From: Numida meleagris
Taxonomy: Eukaryota; Chordata; Aves; Galliformes; Numididae
Direction: 5' to 3'
Length of the DNA: 64,000 bases
Assembly (NCBI RefSeq): GCF_002078875.1
Contig: NC_034438.1
Coordinates: forward strand, 66,665,404 to 66,729,403
Both the position numbers and the translations under genes were made by a program. Position 1 is the first letter of the stretch. Each line of letters starts with the position of its first letter. The notes beneath the pieces are model-generated. The model ran no database searches, was not told the origin of the DNA, and saw nothing but the letters and a program-made list of their open reading frames with translations. Positions 36,802 through 48,719 of the stretch are shown here, piece after piece.

Positions 36802-39129
36802 ATAAATAATAGCACAAGGATTTCTTCACGTGATAAGAAGATTCAACCTATGTGGGGTGAGGTGTCAAGACTCCCATTTGTGCTAAAAAACACACCTTTG
36901 AAGAGAAGAAATACAACTCTTAATTAACCTGTGAAAGAAAGTAACATCCACCACTCATGAGGTGAATGCAGAAAGAAAAGATAAAAAATCACAGGAAAGA
37001 TGAATAGAGACAGAAGAGTTAAATGCTTGAGGGGTAGAAGTCAGAGCTCCAGGAGAGGCAGGCTATTTTGCTGTTTTACTCTGCCTCATCTGTGACAAGT
37101 CTAAGAAACAAAAACTGAGCAAGTCTCTCTTCACGGACTATTTTGGCAAAAGATCATTTACTTGGAAGAGTTCAAAGCTCAAGGAAATTTGAATGTTTGT
37201 CACGTTTATAAGGTGTTGAGACAAAATCAAGAAACAATCTGGGCTTGAGGATGCTCAGCAGGACACGATTAATTCCAATCAGGACTGACAAGATGACTAT
37301 GGTAGCCACTGTAACTCAGATAAGAAGCAGTTTCAAAAGGGAAATATCATATTCTGATCTTAGATCTGTGCTTCAGGTCCTGGATGTGGGGTTGTGGAAG
37401 ACTGGGAAAGGTGTGACTATACTGATGCAAAAAGGTCAATTTTGGTTTGAAGACTGGATCACTGTGTTCACATGGCAGTGCTCAATGCCCACATCAACAT
37501 TCCCTACTAAACTGCTGCACTGAGGTAACATATCATCCCATCACAATCTCCATAAAAACACGCCACCAGCAATGCTCTGATGCTGAACAATTCAGGATAA
37601 TTGACGTATACAAATTACATCATTTTCCTAATCTGCAAATGTTCCTATTATTCTCTGTACAAGATGCTTTCCATGTGATTTACAAATCCGTGTCAAGTGT
37701 GTGATGCATGCAAATTGGTAACAGGTGGGAATGCTTACAGCCCAGCCCTTGATCTCCTTTCAGAGAAGAACAAATCCTGTGTAAATTTGAACAGCCAGAA
37801 ATCAAGTTACCTGCTATTCATAACTTCTTTTTTATTTAGCCAAGAACATTGTTTTTCCCCAACACAAGCTAATGCATTGGAACATTTTCTTTGACATTTC
37901 AGGGTATATTTATTATCCTGTTTTTCTTAAATCTCATTTTACTTTTTCTGTGCTCTTGTAACCACAGGCATCTCCAATGTTAATAAAAATACACAAACAT
38001 ACTTATTTATGATAAAGTTTTGGAGGCTTAAGTAAATTTTTAGCCTCTAGCTCTCAGGATGGTGGCTCAAGTCCTTTATTTTGACTCTTATGCAAAACAA
38101 TAGTGTATTAAAGAGAAAGGAAAGAGGACATTTTTTATCAACTTAACAAACTCATCTCAAAATTACTCCTTCAGCATAAAGACCAAATTCATTCCAGCAA
38201 TTATAAGGCACCAACCAAGGAGAAAAGAAGACACACTTTATTAAATGAGGTGTGAAATACCATATGAATGTATCTTGTACTGATAATAAGACCCCTTCAA
38301 ATCATGTTTTATTTTTTGTTATGTAAACTATTTTTAAATGATTATTTTGGACAAGATTTTTCTATCTGTGCAAAGCTTCCATCACTCTAGAGACAAATCC
38401 CCTTGTTAGTGAATGCATGCCCAAGCTAAATCACATCACTCAAATATTGTGCATGTGTATTACCTAAGCCAAAGTTTTGTTATTATTATTGTTGATACAT
38501 TGTCCAGGTATATATACTTACTGACTCATGCTGATCAGCTCTGCAGACCATAAGAAGAGCAGAAGACTTTTGGTCCTACAGCAAAACCCAAGAAGTATAG
38601 TTTCTTTTTCTCGTATGAGTACAGAACATTTCTTATCTTCTGGAGTGCTGCCAAAACTGAAGACCACAGCTGTGTTTCACAGCCCATGCTTGCCTTTTTC
38701 TTGTGTTCTGAAAAATCACACAGAGTATTTTGGCAGTGATTTATGGGATCTCAGCAGCCCCCTGGTTATTTGATGGGGATACCCATAGATCCACTGCTTG
38801 CACTCATAGCTAACACCCTAAGTATCCTATATACAAGGCAACCCCTGGATTTGCTTCCTGAGTGTTGCTCCCTGAACCCAAAACTCTGTTTCCTTGCTGG
38901 GAGACAGCCTGTCCACAAAAAAGGCTTTGAGCAATCTCTCCTGTGAGTTATCATCCTGGCTCTTGTTCTTAACTTCTGCAGTCACATCTTTCCAAAATTG
39001 GGATACATGTGACACTGTCATGGACATCAAAGTTCAATTTCTGTCTTCAGTCTACAGTTTTACCTCCCTTCAACCATAATGCTCTGTGAGACCTACACTG
39101 GGACATGTTCATGCTAACAATTGTTTATG
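36802..39129. other. Non-coding DNA, nothing recognised
   Basis: Only short frames without motifs (for example 37245-37523 + and 38528-38773 +). No dispersed repeat recognised. Confidence 0.45.
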
Positions 39130-39440
39130 AGGGTTATGAGGGGATAGCAATAGGACAAGGAGGAATGGTTTTAAACTGAGACAGCGGAGATTTAGGTTAG
39201 ATGTTAGGAGGAAGTTTTTCACAAAGAGGGTGGTGACACACTGGAACAGGTTGCCCAAGGAGGCTGTGGATGCCCCGTCCCTGGAGGCATTCAAGGCCAG
39301 GCTGGGGACGTGGCTCTGGGCAGCCTGGTCTAGGGGTTGTTGACCCTGCACACAGCAGGGGGGCTGAAACTAGATGATCTTTGAGGTCCTTTTCAACCTG
39401 GGCCATTCTATGATTCTACAATTCTATGATTCAATGATTC
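39130..39440 (+). mobile_element. CR1 LINE 3' end, young-looking
   Basis: About 310 bp nearly identical to the end of the CR1 at 4894-5747 ('ggaggaatggttttaaactg', 'gttgcccaaggaggctgtgg'). It ends in 'tctatgattctacaattctatgattc'-type tail units. It codes for the last residues of ORF2 in the plus direction. Confidence 0.9.
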
Positions 39441-39447
39441 AAACTTG

Positions 39448-39600
39448 TTTTCATCTGTGAACTTATTAAGGGTGCAATTGATCCTCTCATCCAGACTGTT
39501 GATTAAAATGTTAAACAAAACTGGCCCCGACACTGAGCCCTAGGGAATGCCATGGGTGACTAGCCTCACTAGTAAAGAGTGAGGCAAAGCAGTCATTAAC
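39448..39600 (-). mobile_element. Old CR1-type reverse transcriptase fragment
   Basis: Read on the minus strand, this encodes a decayed reverse-transcriptase block resembling GxPQGSVLGPxLFNI (here GIP*GSVSGPVLFNILIN, with a stop replacing Q). It lies directly beside the younger plus CR1, which may have inserted into or next to it. Confidence 0.7.
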
Positions 39601-41065
39601 TACCTCATGACATTGTTCCACCAAATTTCTTCTAATGCTGGGCTTGAAAGGAACTGAAAAGTAATTCAAAGAATTCATTTATGTGGGCTTTTAAGACTTG
39701 TATATTTTAGTTGGAGTTTCATACATAGGTAAAAGCACAGATGGTTGAAAAATGTCTATTAAGAAAAAAGGTTGTATCCTTTAACAGCCAACTTTGATTT
39801 GGCAGAGAACTGCCAAGTGTGCTAAGCTAATTGTTTGTGCAATTAGATATTTTCATATGGTGAAGCTAATCAGAGAACAAGTAATTCAGTCTTAGAGTTA
39901 TACAAACTGTAAGGATTTATTTAATGTCTAATTGTGAAAACAGGTCTTATACCAGCATACCACAGTGGGAACAAGTCAATGCATGGTTATGAAGTCTGTT
40001 TTTGACATAAAATATTGAGTGTCTGAAGAATTTCTTGGCTGTTATCAAACTGATGAAGCTAGGCATTTAGGATAAAGCTGTAAAGTAGGTATGGGCCATC
40101 ATAAGTGGAGATAAAGGAACAGAACAAACTTACAAGAAGCTTGATCAGAAATCACTGACAGTACTGCAAGAAAACCCTTTTATTCACTTCCCAAGTCTTA
40201 GCTCTACAATATGATGTATTTCAAGTCTGCTAAACAGAGAGTTCAAAAATTCTCAAAGGGAACAATTTTTACATCAGAGATTGAAAATTCATCAAATTTC
40301 AAATGTTTGCACAAACATTTTGATTTCTATGAAGGTCTCATAGACCAGAAACAATTTTGAAATCTGCTGTCTCTTCTTTCTGATATTTCTCTAGCCTATC
40401 CACTTGCTGGAAATGAAGTAGCTCCCAGGCTTTTCAGTTCCTGGCTCAACTGAAAATTATAGTTTTTCTGGGCTTTTGAGGTTTCAATTATGACTTTAGC
40501 TGCCAGTCACAAGAAGGAGCTGAGAATCAAGTCTTGTAATCTTGAAGCCTGGAAACTAGAATTCTAGGATTTCCGGATTCCAGCTGTTAATAAAGACCTA
40601 GTTTTCCCTCAAACCACCAAGCAGAAGTTTGGACAGAATACTTTTTAAAATAATATTTTGACAGTTAAAAGAAGTATCTTATCTACTTTTTTTTTAATGA
40701 ATATTCATAACTTCAAGATGATATTGAATTTCAGAACTACTAAATCCTTTTATTTTATCCACTCAGTGCTTCTGTTCACTTTGTAGTTTTTTCAATATGT
40801 TTAATTTATATTCTGCATGATTCTTCCATTAAGACTCCCAGATCACTCTCCCCTTCTCTTCTAGTCATTGTGATAACTGCTGACTAATCCTGTGGGCTTT
40901 GGTTGGTTTCTTGCTTGCTTTTAAGCTGTGAAATTAACATTTTCAAGTGTTTAGATCTCTTGTTTCCCAGCCTTTGTTGGTTCTTTGCCTAATGACGCTT
41001 GATTCTTAATACACCCGGGATGATCAACAGGCAATTAAGTCTAAAGGAGAGAGCTACTTGGTGAA
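39601..41065. other. AT-rich non-coding DNA
   Basis: Nothing recognised. Confidence 0.5.
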
Positions 41066-41220
41066 TGAAGTGGAGTGGAGTGGGATAGAATGGGGTGGAG
41101 TGGGGTGGAGTGGAGTGGAGTGGAGTGGAATGGAGTGGAGTGGAATAGAATAGAATAGAATAGAATAGAATAGAATAGAATAGAATAGAATAGAATAGAA
41201 TAGAATAGAATAGAATAGAA
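41066..41220. repeat. GGAGT/TAGAA pentanucleotide microsatellite
   Basis: Two related pentamer blocks. Mostly GTGGA units with variants run from about 41066 to 41145; then fifteen perfect TAGAA units run from 41146 to 41220. The array directly abuts the CR1 3' end at 41221, whose own tail (ATAGAATC type) is the likely seed. Confidence 0.95.
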
Positions 41221-41275
41221 GGGACCTCCAGAGATTATCTAGTCCAACTGCCTGACCTCTTGAAGGTTAAACAAA
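41221..41275 (-). mobile_element. CR1 LINE, terminal ~55 bp
   Basis: 'gggacctccagagattatct' followed by 'agtccaactgcctgacc' is the complement of the CR1 3' end that normally follows the tail. The tail itself has expanded into the adjoining TAGAA array. Confidence 0.75.
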
Positions 41276-41422
41276 AGTTAAAGCTTATTGAGTGTAAAAG
41301 CCTCTTGAATACTGACAGGCATGGAGTAACAATCATTTCACTAGGAAGGATGTTATCAGCCTCAGAACTAGCATAATATTAAATAATGAGGCAAAAAGTA
41401 CAAAAAGCATTTGCCTACCCTA

Positions 41423-41775
41423 GATTGCTCCAAAAATAATGCCTCCTATTTATTTCCATGGAAACTACAACAGATACAAAGAGCACAGTGACACAATTTG
41501 ATAGCGCGTATTCCCAGCTACAAAACACTATTTCTGAACATCACCACCAACATTAGCTATGCATTTTTGTCTGTGACAAACAAGAGCCTGCATGCCATGC
41601 TTGTAAAAATCTACAGCAGTGGAGGTGACCCTCTGTTTCACAGCTGCTATGCATCATAGTGTCTGTGCTAGGAAAATGTTACCCATGAAGTCCACATTTC
41701 ATTGGCTCGAACAGATGGAAGTCAGAATGTGCCACATCCACACTCTGTGGTGGGTGTGGTAATCAAGCATTTCAT
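41423..41775 (-). mobile_element. Mariner-type transposon, transposase 3' part and terminal repeat
   Basis: The left border is TA (41421-41422) followed by GATTGCTCCAAAAATAATG, the terminal inverted repeat also seen at 17608. On the minus strand the inner part encodes a relic of the transposase C-terminus with the block SDFHLFEPMK. This corresponds to the PSDFHLFGPLK-type motif around the third catalytic aspartate of mariner transposases. The N-terminal part and the other inverted repeat are gone. It is joined near 41775 to a LINE ORF1 fragment. Confidence 0.8.
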
Positions 41776-41960
41776 ATGTGTTTCTCCCCATAGCTGGGAA
41801 GACTGAGGAAAATGTTGTCTGTGCTCCTGAGTCTTTCAGCTGTCTCCCCAGGGCCCTGAAATCTCTTTTCATAGTCCTCATGCTTCTGCACCTATGTTGT
41901 TGGTACCCACTTGAAAGAAAATGGTGTAATAATGGTTGCTTTATGCTTGAAAGCATACAG
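41776..41960 (-). pseudogene. CR1-type LINE ORF1 esterase fragment
   Basis: On the minus strand, GTNNIG is followed, after a frameshift, by MRTMKRDFRALGRQLKDSG and AQTTFSSVFPAMGRN. This matches the esterase (SGNH-hydrolase) region of the ORF1 in the larger CR1 at 58458-58778 (LRTMKKDFRALGHLVKG, AQVVFSSIPPIIGNN). It is a short, broken remnant. ORF1 sequence is rarely kept because CR1 copies are usually 5'-truncated. Confidence 0.7.
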
Positions 41961-42258
41961 GTAACTTCCCAGATTTAACACCTGGGGAGCATCTGTCCTG
42001 CAGATGGGAATCTCCATTCCCTTCAGGGGGGAGTCACTTGACTATGACTTGCTGCCATTTCTTCATGGCTGTGGTCTTGATGACACACCTACTCCAGGAT
42101 GCGGTTGATCTGACCTTGGAAGGAGAAGTTACTTATTTTATATGTTGCTATTGGTTGTGGAGGCCATCAGGGCGGCAGGCCAGGCCTGCTGATGAGCAGA
42201 GCACTCCACAAACAGCAACATGAATAGTCTTGGCCCTCCTGGTATCATCCAAAATCCG
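41961..42258. other. Unassigned sequence between LINE fragment and LTR
   Basis: On the minus strand this follows the 3' end of the LTR at 42259. The part next to the LTR ('ttttggatgataccaggagg' on the minus strand) could be the start of a retroviral leader, with a decayed primer binding site. The rest is unassigned. Confidence 0.3.
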
Positions 42259-42660
42259 TGAAGAAAACTCTCTAACTCCAATGTGGTCTTAGAAAGCGGC
42301 ATTCCTTTATTCCTATGATGCATACCAGGCAACTTGACAAACAAGTGCCCGCTCTCAGAGTTCAGTTTCTACATTTGAACAGTTAAGACATACATATGCA
42401 GTACATTGGCATACATATTTGTTCTTTTCCAAGAACTCATTAATATATGCTAATGTTCCTCTAAGTTTGCATGATTACAGTTAGGGTGGTTGTATGCCCA
42501 TTTGCTTTTTCCCCATTTTTCCACCATCAGCTATATCGGTGAGGCTTTTGGCTGACTGTTAGCTGTTTTTCCCCAATTTGGAAATTTTCCTTTGCTTGTT
42601 AGGCCATCCTGAGTAACTTCCAAAACAATATATGTGAAATCTGAGGAAAATGTCCTCACA
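42259..42660 (-). mobile_element. Probable retroviral LTR (about 400 bp)
   Basis: On the minus strand the LTR starts TGTGAGGACATTTTCC at 42660 and ends TTTTCTTCA at 42259, with AATAAA at 42311-42306, 47 bp before the end. The TG...CA ends and signal placement fit an LTR. The flanks do not match as a target duplication, so it is probably a 5' LTR with a remnant of leader rather than a solo LTR. It diverges head-to-head from the LTR at 43126-43711. Confidence 0.55.
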
Positions 42661-43125
42661 CCTGGTGAAATGTAAAGATAAACAGTCTATTACGACTCCA
42701 GTGCTTCTTGTGAAGCAGAATTAAGAGAAAACAAGACTGTTCACACACCAAGCAAAGTTGAAATGGAAAGTTTTAGAATTAGCACTCATTGATTCCTTTT
42801 GCTAAATTAATATATTGGTCCTTAAACTAATATACTGATCCCTATTGCTAAACGAACCAGCCTATATCACTGGGCTGAATTAGATGCAGCTGAGACTATC
42901 CCTGCTTTTAGGCAGTCAGATAGTCAAGCATATTTCCAGCAAAAATGACATATCCATAGCAAATCATTGCACTGGCAGTGATGGTTATTTTCCTATGGGC
43001 AGGTAGTTATCAAATTCTAGAAAGAGCAGAATGCTTATTTTGAGGGGATGAAAAACTGTACTGCAGTATTTAAACAACATCAGAAACATTATTTGCTTAC
43101 ATAGTGAATGGGGGATAATGAACAA

Positions 43126-43731
43126 TGTTATCACCTAAATTGTGCAGACATAAGCTAAAAGGACAGAACGCTAGTATAAACATAGGTTTAACAGACATAT
43201 GCTCAGAACACTAGTTTAAATATAGGCTTAACAAACATAAACTCAGAACGCTTAGATAAATACAGGGTTAAGGATAGAATCTTGAAGGTAAAATGAGGAA
43301 ACAAAATAGATGCCTCAGCAACACTCTAGCAGCGGCCAGTTTGGGTTCGAGCCCCCCTGAAAAGTCAGGCGTTTACAGTGAGAAAGATGTCAAGCCTTCA
43401 TGAAGATTACTACTAACCTTCAACCAACGACCACCAGATGGAGCCCAGAGACCCTTCCCACATTTCAGGACCCATGCTCAGAGTGTTGGGACAATATGTT
43501 AACTAACTCTCAGAAACCCAATGCATACGTAACAAATTTCTTGGAATATAATGAATATGCATATGCTATGCCTTTAAATACGTAGTCGTTGTTTCCCTCA
43601 GTGTGCATGTTGGTGAAGCAATCTCCCATGCACCCAGTGCTGTAATAAAGGGAATACCTGCTTGACATAACCCATTGGTGTGTCAAATTTTTGTTGGTTT
43701 TCTCGGCTTCAATTGGCGAGCCAGGTAGGAG
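43126..43731 (+). mobile_element. Retroviral 5' LTR with adjoining primer binding site
   Basis: The LTR begins at TGTTATCACC (43126) or TGTGCAGACA (43141) and ends GGCTTCA at 43711. Signals are TTTAAATA near 43573 and AATAAA at 43644-43649. After a 2-nt spacer comes TGGCGAGCCAGGTAGGAG (43714-43731). This resembles the complement of the 3' end of tRNA-Arg (matching the first 11 bases and the AGGAG block), so it is read as the primer binding site. The coding genes of the element are absent downstream. Confidence 0.75.
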
Positions 43732-43778
43732 CCCCTCTGCCTGACTGTGGGACCCACTGAGAGGAGGACTTCTTCCCA

Positions 43779-43807
43779 CTTATACTTAAGTGGGACTTAA
43801 GTATAAG
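43779..43807. repeat. Perfect hairpin, 13-bp arms with GGG loop
   Basis: CTTATACTTAAGT, then GGG, then its exact reverse complement ACTTAAGTATAAG. It lies 48 bp downstream of the retroviral primer binding site, where retroviral leaders often carry stem-loops. Confidence 0.9.
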
Positions 43808-46488
43808 CCCCACTGAGTGTGATGTTCCAGCTGGATGACTCCAAGCATCAACTATTTTTGTCTGCAGCTATTTTTAACTGCACAAAAGAGTTTCCAGTGA
43901 GTGTATAACACACCTATTCCCTCCAACAAATTATGATTTTTTTTTCCCCTCCAGGTCTTTTAATGGTGGGTGGTTAGTACATCTTTTCTGACAATTAGAA
44001 GAAGGGGCAAATATAGAACTCTTTAAAAATAATTGGTCAGCTTTGTTATCTCCGTCCTGAAAACGGTAACTGAACTTCCTCAGCTTCACAGCCCCAGTTG
44101 TTTTCATGTCAAATTCCTGTGTAACCCCTTGAGACTACTGGGGATGTAAAATATAACTGCCATGGTCTCTGTCCTTTTGGGACAGTGGATGATCCAGAAA
44201 AGGGGTAGGGTGGTTTACACTAGAAATATGGTAGCAGGGCATGCATTACCATGTTATTTGTCAGAATGTTGGCTTGCCATGCGGTAGTCTGGGATTCTCA
44301 CCCTATAGATTGTAAAGTTACCATAAATTATAATTCTAACCAGCAGGAATTTAAAGCACCTAAATTAACTGATATGCCAAATTGGTCTTGCCTTGATTTT
44401 CTAGGTGAGTAGAGTGCTGATGGCTGTTAGCCAGAGAGAACAGAAGGACAGAAAGAAGAGGGAAATACCTCATATGAATGTGAGAGAACTCACGTATATG
44501 AGAAAATGATAAAATCCACACAGGGTCTATATGGGGCTGCTTTCGATGCTTATCCAGTATTCACTCTTCATGTAGTTCTTGTCTAAGTCCAAACAAACCC
44601 AAACTCAAAATGAAATTCAAAGGCAAATGAGTGAGAAGTCTACATAGTAAATTAGTGGCATAAATGGGAACAGAGTGCAGAGTCGAATCTTTTGATTCCA
44701 CTGATATACTGCCACTGATTCATGCTGCCCATATGCTTTTCTTCACATCATCTTGCTTGGGTATTGTTTCTCAAGGTGCAGGTGTTTGTCAGAACATGGT
44801 GCTGTCAGTTGACTGTATTCCACATACTCTGATATTACCCAGTTCTTCTGGCTTCAAGGTAAACTTCCTGGACTGTGAAATATTTTAGATAGAAAAGCAT
44901 TCCTGTTAGTATTATTACTTTCCACCAGCAAAAGGTACAGAGTTGTAATTTTTGCCATTGCACAATTACGTTTGTTACGTTGTACAAATTACATTTTTGA
45001 GTCTCAAAAGAAAAATCAGATAAAATCACAGTGCTGGCAAACAATAGTGTACCCACAGGACAGAAAACCTGTCAAGAGCACATGAATGAGAAGAGGGACT
45101 GATGGTGTTTATATGTATAATCCAAAAGGTTTGTCGCTGAACAATTTTGCTACAGCCAACAACTGTGAGCTATTTAGCATTCACTTGAAAGTGCCTTCTA
45201 AAATGAAAGGGTGAATAATTGTGAGGCTGGGAAAGCACCTGCCCGTGTGGAGAGGATAACATGGAATTCAAACTGCTAAAAATCAGTGAAAACCTCTACG
45301 AGTGCCTGTATATTTTATTCAGCAACAGCACTATTCTTCAATGCCGTCTCATTTATACAGAAAAAGAGAGTAAAAGTGATTGCAATGGGCATGTTGCATT
45401 TTATTACTATTCTTTTGGCACGTTTTTAACCTCTGGATGGCTGCTACTTATGCAGGTTGACTTTCTGGAGAAATCTCAGTTTGGACACAGTACAGTACCC
45501 ACAACAGAGGAGGGCTTGTGTTAGCTCCTCAGGTTATTCCTTAACACAGCCTGGCTACAAACCCTAATTTCTCTTTCTCCAGATCATATGCTCTTGCTTC
45601 AAGGATGACACTTATACCTAGACAATAAAGTGGCTTCATTTTAATGAGAAAAGGTGCTTCAGATCATTTTCAGAGCCTCAAGACTAAGCTGACTAGATAT
45701 GGTATCCTTGACTTTGATATCATCCTTGGCTTGAAGTAAGATAATCGGCCATGGGGTTATCAGTGAACAGTAACATCTTGTCTGAGTGTAAATTATAATA
45801 TGTTTCTATCAGTGTACTCTTTTATTGGAACAATGAAATTGTGCTTATAGAAAAATACCATTTTTTATTTACCATAACAAAAAATTTGGGAATTTTTACC
45901 ATAAATATTTTTTAATATGAAGATCACAGATATTCATTCAACAATAACTATACAATAACTTAGCTGGATGTATGGAAGTACATAGCATTCTACTTACTTC
46001 AGCGCCTTTGAAAAAATTTAATTTTTGCTTCGAGAAAAATGACTATTTTTCTTTGAGCCTGCAGCATAGCAACATAGCATAACAGCATAACAAATCACAC
46101 CTACTTCACTGCTTCACATAAGCTCTCCTTCTGGGTCATACAAAGCTATAAATTGAATTCTAATTTCATTGTTATTTTTATTATTATAATGACTGTCATT
46201 ATTGTATTATTGCTAATCCTTCTCTTATGTATTCAGGTTCTGTCTTCTTTTCCCTTTGCTACTGATTGTTAGTGAAAGAAGATAAAAATGCATGAGTGAC
46301 TGAATATTCTTAATATTCATGTCTTCAGTACAAGCCTCATTATGTACGGTTTACAGGAAAAGAGGATGCAGTTAATACCATTAAAACTTTGCCCTGCAGA
46401 AAGTGAATCATGAGAGTGCTTACAGTCTCACAGGAGAGAGCTGTGTAATCTTAGGGCATCTGTGAAGTCTTCATGAAAAGTACGAGAG
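43808..46488. other. Non-coding DNA, nothing recognised
   Basis: No gag-like frame follows the LTR leader. Only short frames without motifs (44664-44888 + and 45261-45524 +). Confidence 0.45.
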
Positions 46489-46614
46489 GGAATCTGAGGG
46501 AGGGAGGGAAGGTGGAAGGAAGGGTGGATGAAGAAGTGGAAGAAAGGGTGGAAGGAAGGAGGGGTGGAAGGAAGGAAAGGTGGAAGGAAGGAAGGGTGGA
46601 AGGGTGGAAGGAAC
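46489..46614. repeat. Purine-rich minisatellite (GGAAGGGTGGAA type)
   Basis: About 125 bp of strand-asymmetric purine sequence built from GGTGGAAGGAAG-like units of variable length. The minus-strand frame through it is an artefact rich in Pro, Ser and Leu. Confidence 0.9.
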
Positions 46615-48719
46615 TTGCTGAGTGATGTTATAGTGACTCCTTAGTAACATAATTTTTGTATTTTGGTTTCCCTCAGCTACATACAAATTTTCTTTCCTCG
46701 CAAGACTCCAGCCTTTTAAAGGTTACTTATCTTTTTTATTATCATTGACCTGTTCTACCGCTGGAATTATTTCAAGCAATTTCTTTATTGATGAGCCTTT
46801 TAAAACCTGTGGCCATCCACTTTGCATTTATATTCTTACACTGGAAGCCATTCTGGCTTTATGCTCATTTTCCATGGCTGCCTTTCTTCTGTATCTGCTG
46901 TCTTGTTCTTCTGTTTGTTTTGTTCTCGTACTTTCTCCCTACTCGTGCTATGTCATTGAAATTACTGATTAATGTTTGCCAAGTTACTGCTTTACATAGA
47001 ATTAACATAATCCTTCAAGATTTCTAATAAAAATTCAGGAAAAGGTAGATAAAAGGTGAACATGAGCAAGAATCATCCAGCTCCTGGGTCAGCAAGAAAT
47101 ATAATTGCATATGTAAATCAGTGCATAACTGACACTATTTGCATGTTTAAAGTTACATATATACTTCCTCTTTTAAACTGGGTCATAGGGAGGAGAAGAA
47201 TATGCTGATGATTGTAACCATTTCAGAAGGCTTCACTCATAGTTATTTGAATAGAAACCATGAATCAGCTTCCATAGTGCGCAGAACTCCTTTCATTTCC
47301 ATTCTCCAAATGTTTGTGAAAGCAAATTTTTGTTTAGAAAAATGTTCAGTGTAAAGTAAAATATCAGAAATAAGAGTGTGAACACTTGCTTGCATGAGCA
47401 TTGACACTGGAAGCATTCACATGGCCATCTGGAGAACTCTGTGGGTTTGGGATTTGTTCAGAAAATAGCATGTGATTTGTAAATCACAAAGAGAGTGTAA
47501 ATACCAAGTAGAAAAGTGATAATACTTCCAGTATTGACACAGTGAGTCATTTATGGAGTAATCCTTAGAATGAGGTTTCAATGGCTGCTTTTCTATCTCC
47601 TAGTAGGGATGGCTCCTTTACTATCCTCCTTTACTAGTCCTTTTACTTTACTATCAGCTGAGATTGGTCAAACTGAAAAAAAAAGAATACAATTTCTTTA
47701 GTTAATTTAGTAAATGAAAAAATCTGTAGTTAAGTAAATAGCATGTGAGCATATGTTATTAAAAGACAGTTTACTTTTTGCAAAACTATTTATGACTTTA
47801 AATAGCAAATGAATCAATTACATACCAGTTTCTAAACCAAGGTACTGCGATATGCCTCACAAAGAGTATTAAAGAGGCATCTTTCTCGTTTTTCTCCTGA
47901 CATATCCAGCTGAAGAAAGAAAACATAGCAGAAAAGAGATGTGTGCAGTGCATGACAGATGTTGGTAGCCAAAATACCCACTGCCATTTGTTTGCTTTAT
48001 TATAATCATGACTGTAGTAGAGATGACTGAGAAAGGAAGGCTGCATTTACATTAGTAGCTTCCACAGTGCGTCCGAGTACTTCTGTGCCCTGGCTGCAAC
48101 TACCTACTGTAGCAAATTGTTCTGTTGTTCTCTGGCACAAATTCACAGTTAAAACCAGTATTTTCCTTAAGCAGATCCTGGTTTGATATTTCAAATGGCC
48201 CAGAGCTTGTTCTCAGTATTCAGTGTCCAAACAGTTCTCTTGTTCTAAAGGCTTACTTAATATATTACCATGGATCTGAGCTATTTCCTTCCAGTTTGCA
48301 GTGACTCTGAGAGTAAAAGCTCAGAGTGCAGACTACAGCCAAATTAATCAGTAAGTTGCATGTTTTACTCCGAAGAGAATAAATCTATTAATTTTCACAA
48401 AAAAGTGCAGTAATGGAACCTAAGTGCTGTGTCAAGGCTAAAGTGGCCAAGCTGCAGCAATCTTAGGTATGATTTTCATAATCTAAGAGCTACTTTATGT
48501 GCATTCCTTGCCTGACCTGTCTTTTAAGTAAGTGCTCAATTTCAGCAAATACTACAGGAGGCAGCTGGTACTGCTGCCGGCACTCCTCAATCTGCCTACC
48601 ACATCAGAGCCGCCATGCTGCAGGGGGAGGTGGCTGGGAGGCCTGCCTTGCACTCCCTCTGCTTCTTAGAGCTCTTTTGTCGTGGTTTTTTGCTGTGATT
48701 CGGACCCTCTGAGCACAGT
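46615..48719. other. AT-rich non-coding DNA
   Basis: Nothing recognised. Confidence 0.45.

Noticed and set aside
46471..46686. Pro/Ser/Leu-rich minus-strand reading frame
   Set aside because: It is merely the translation of the purine minisatellite at 46489-46614.
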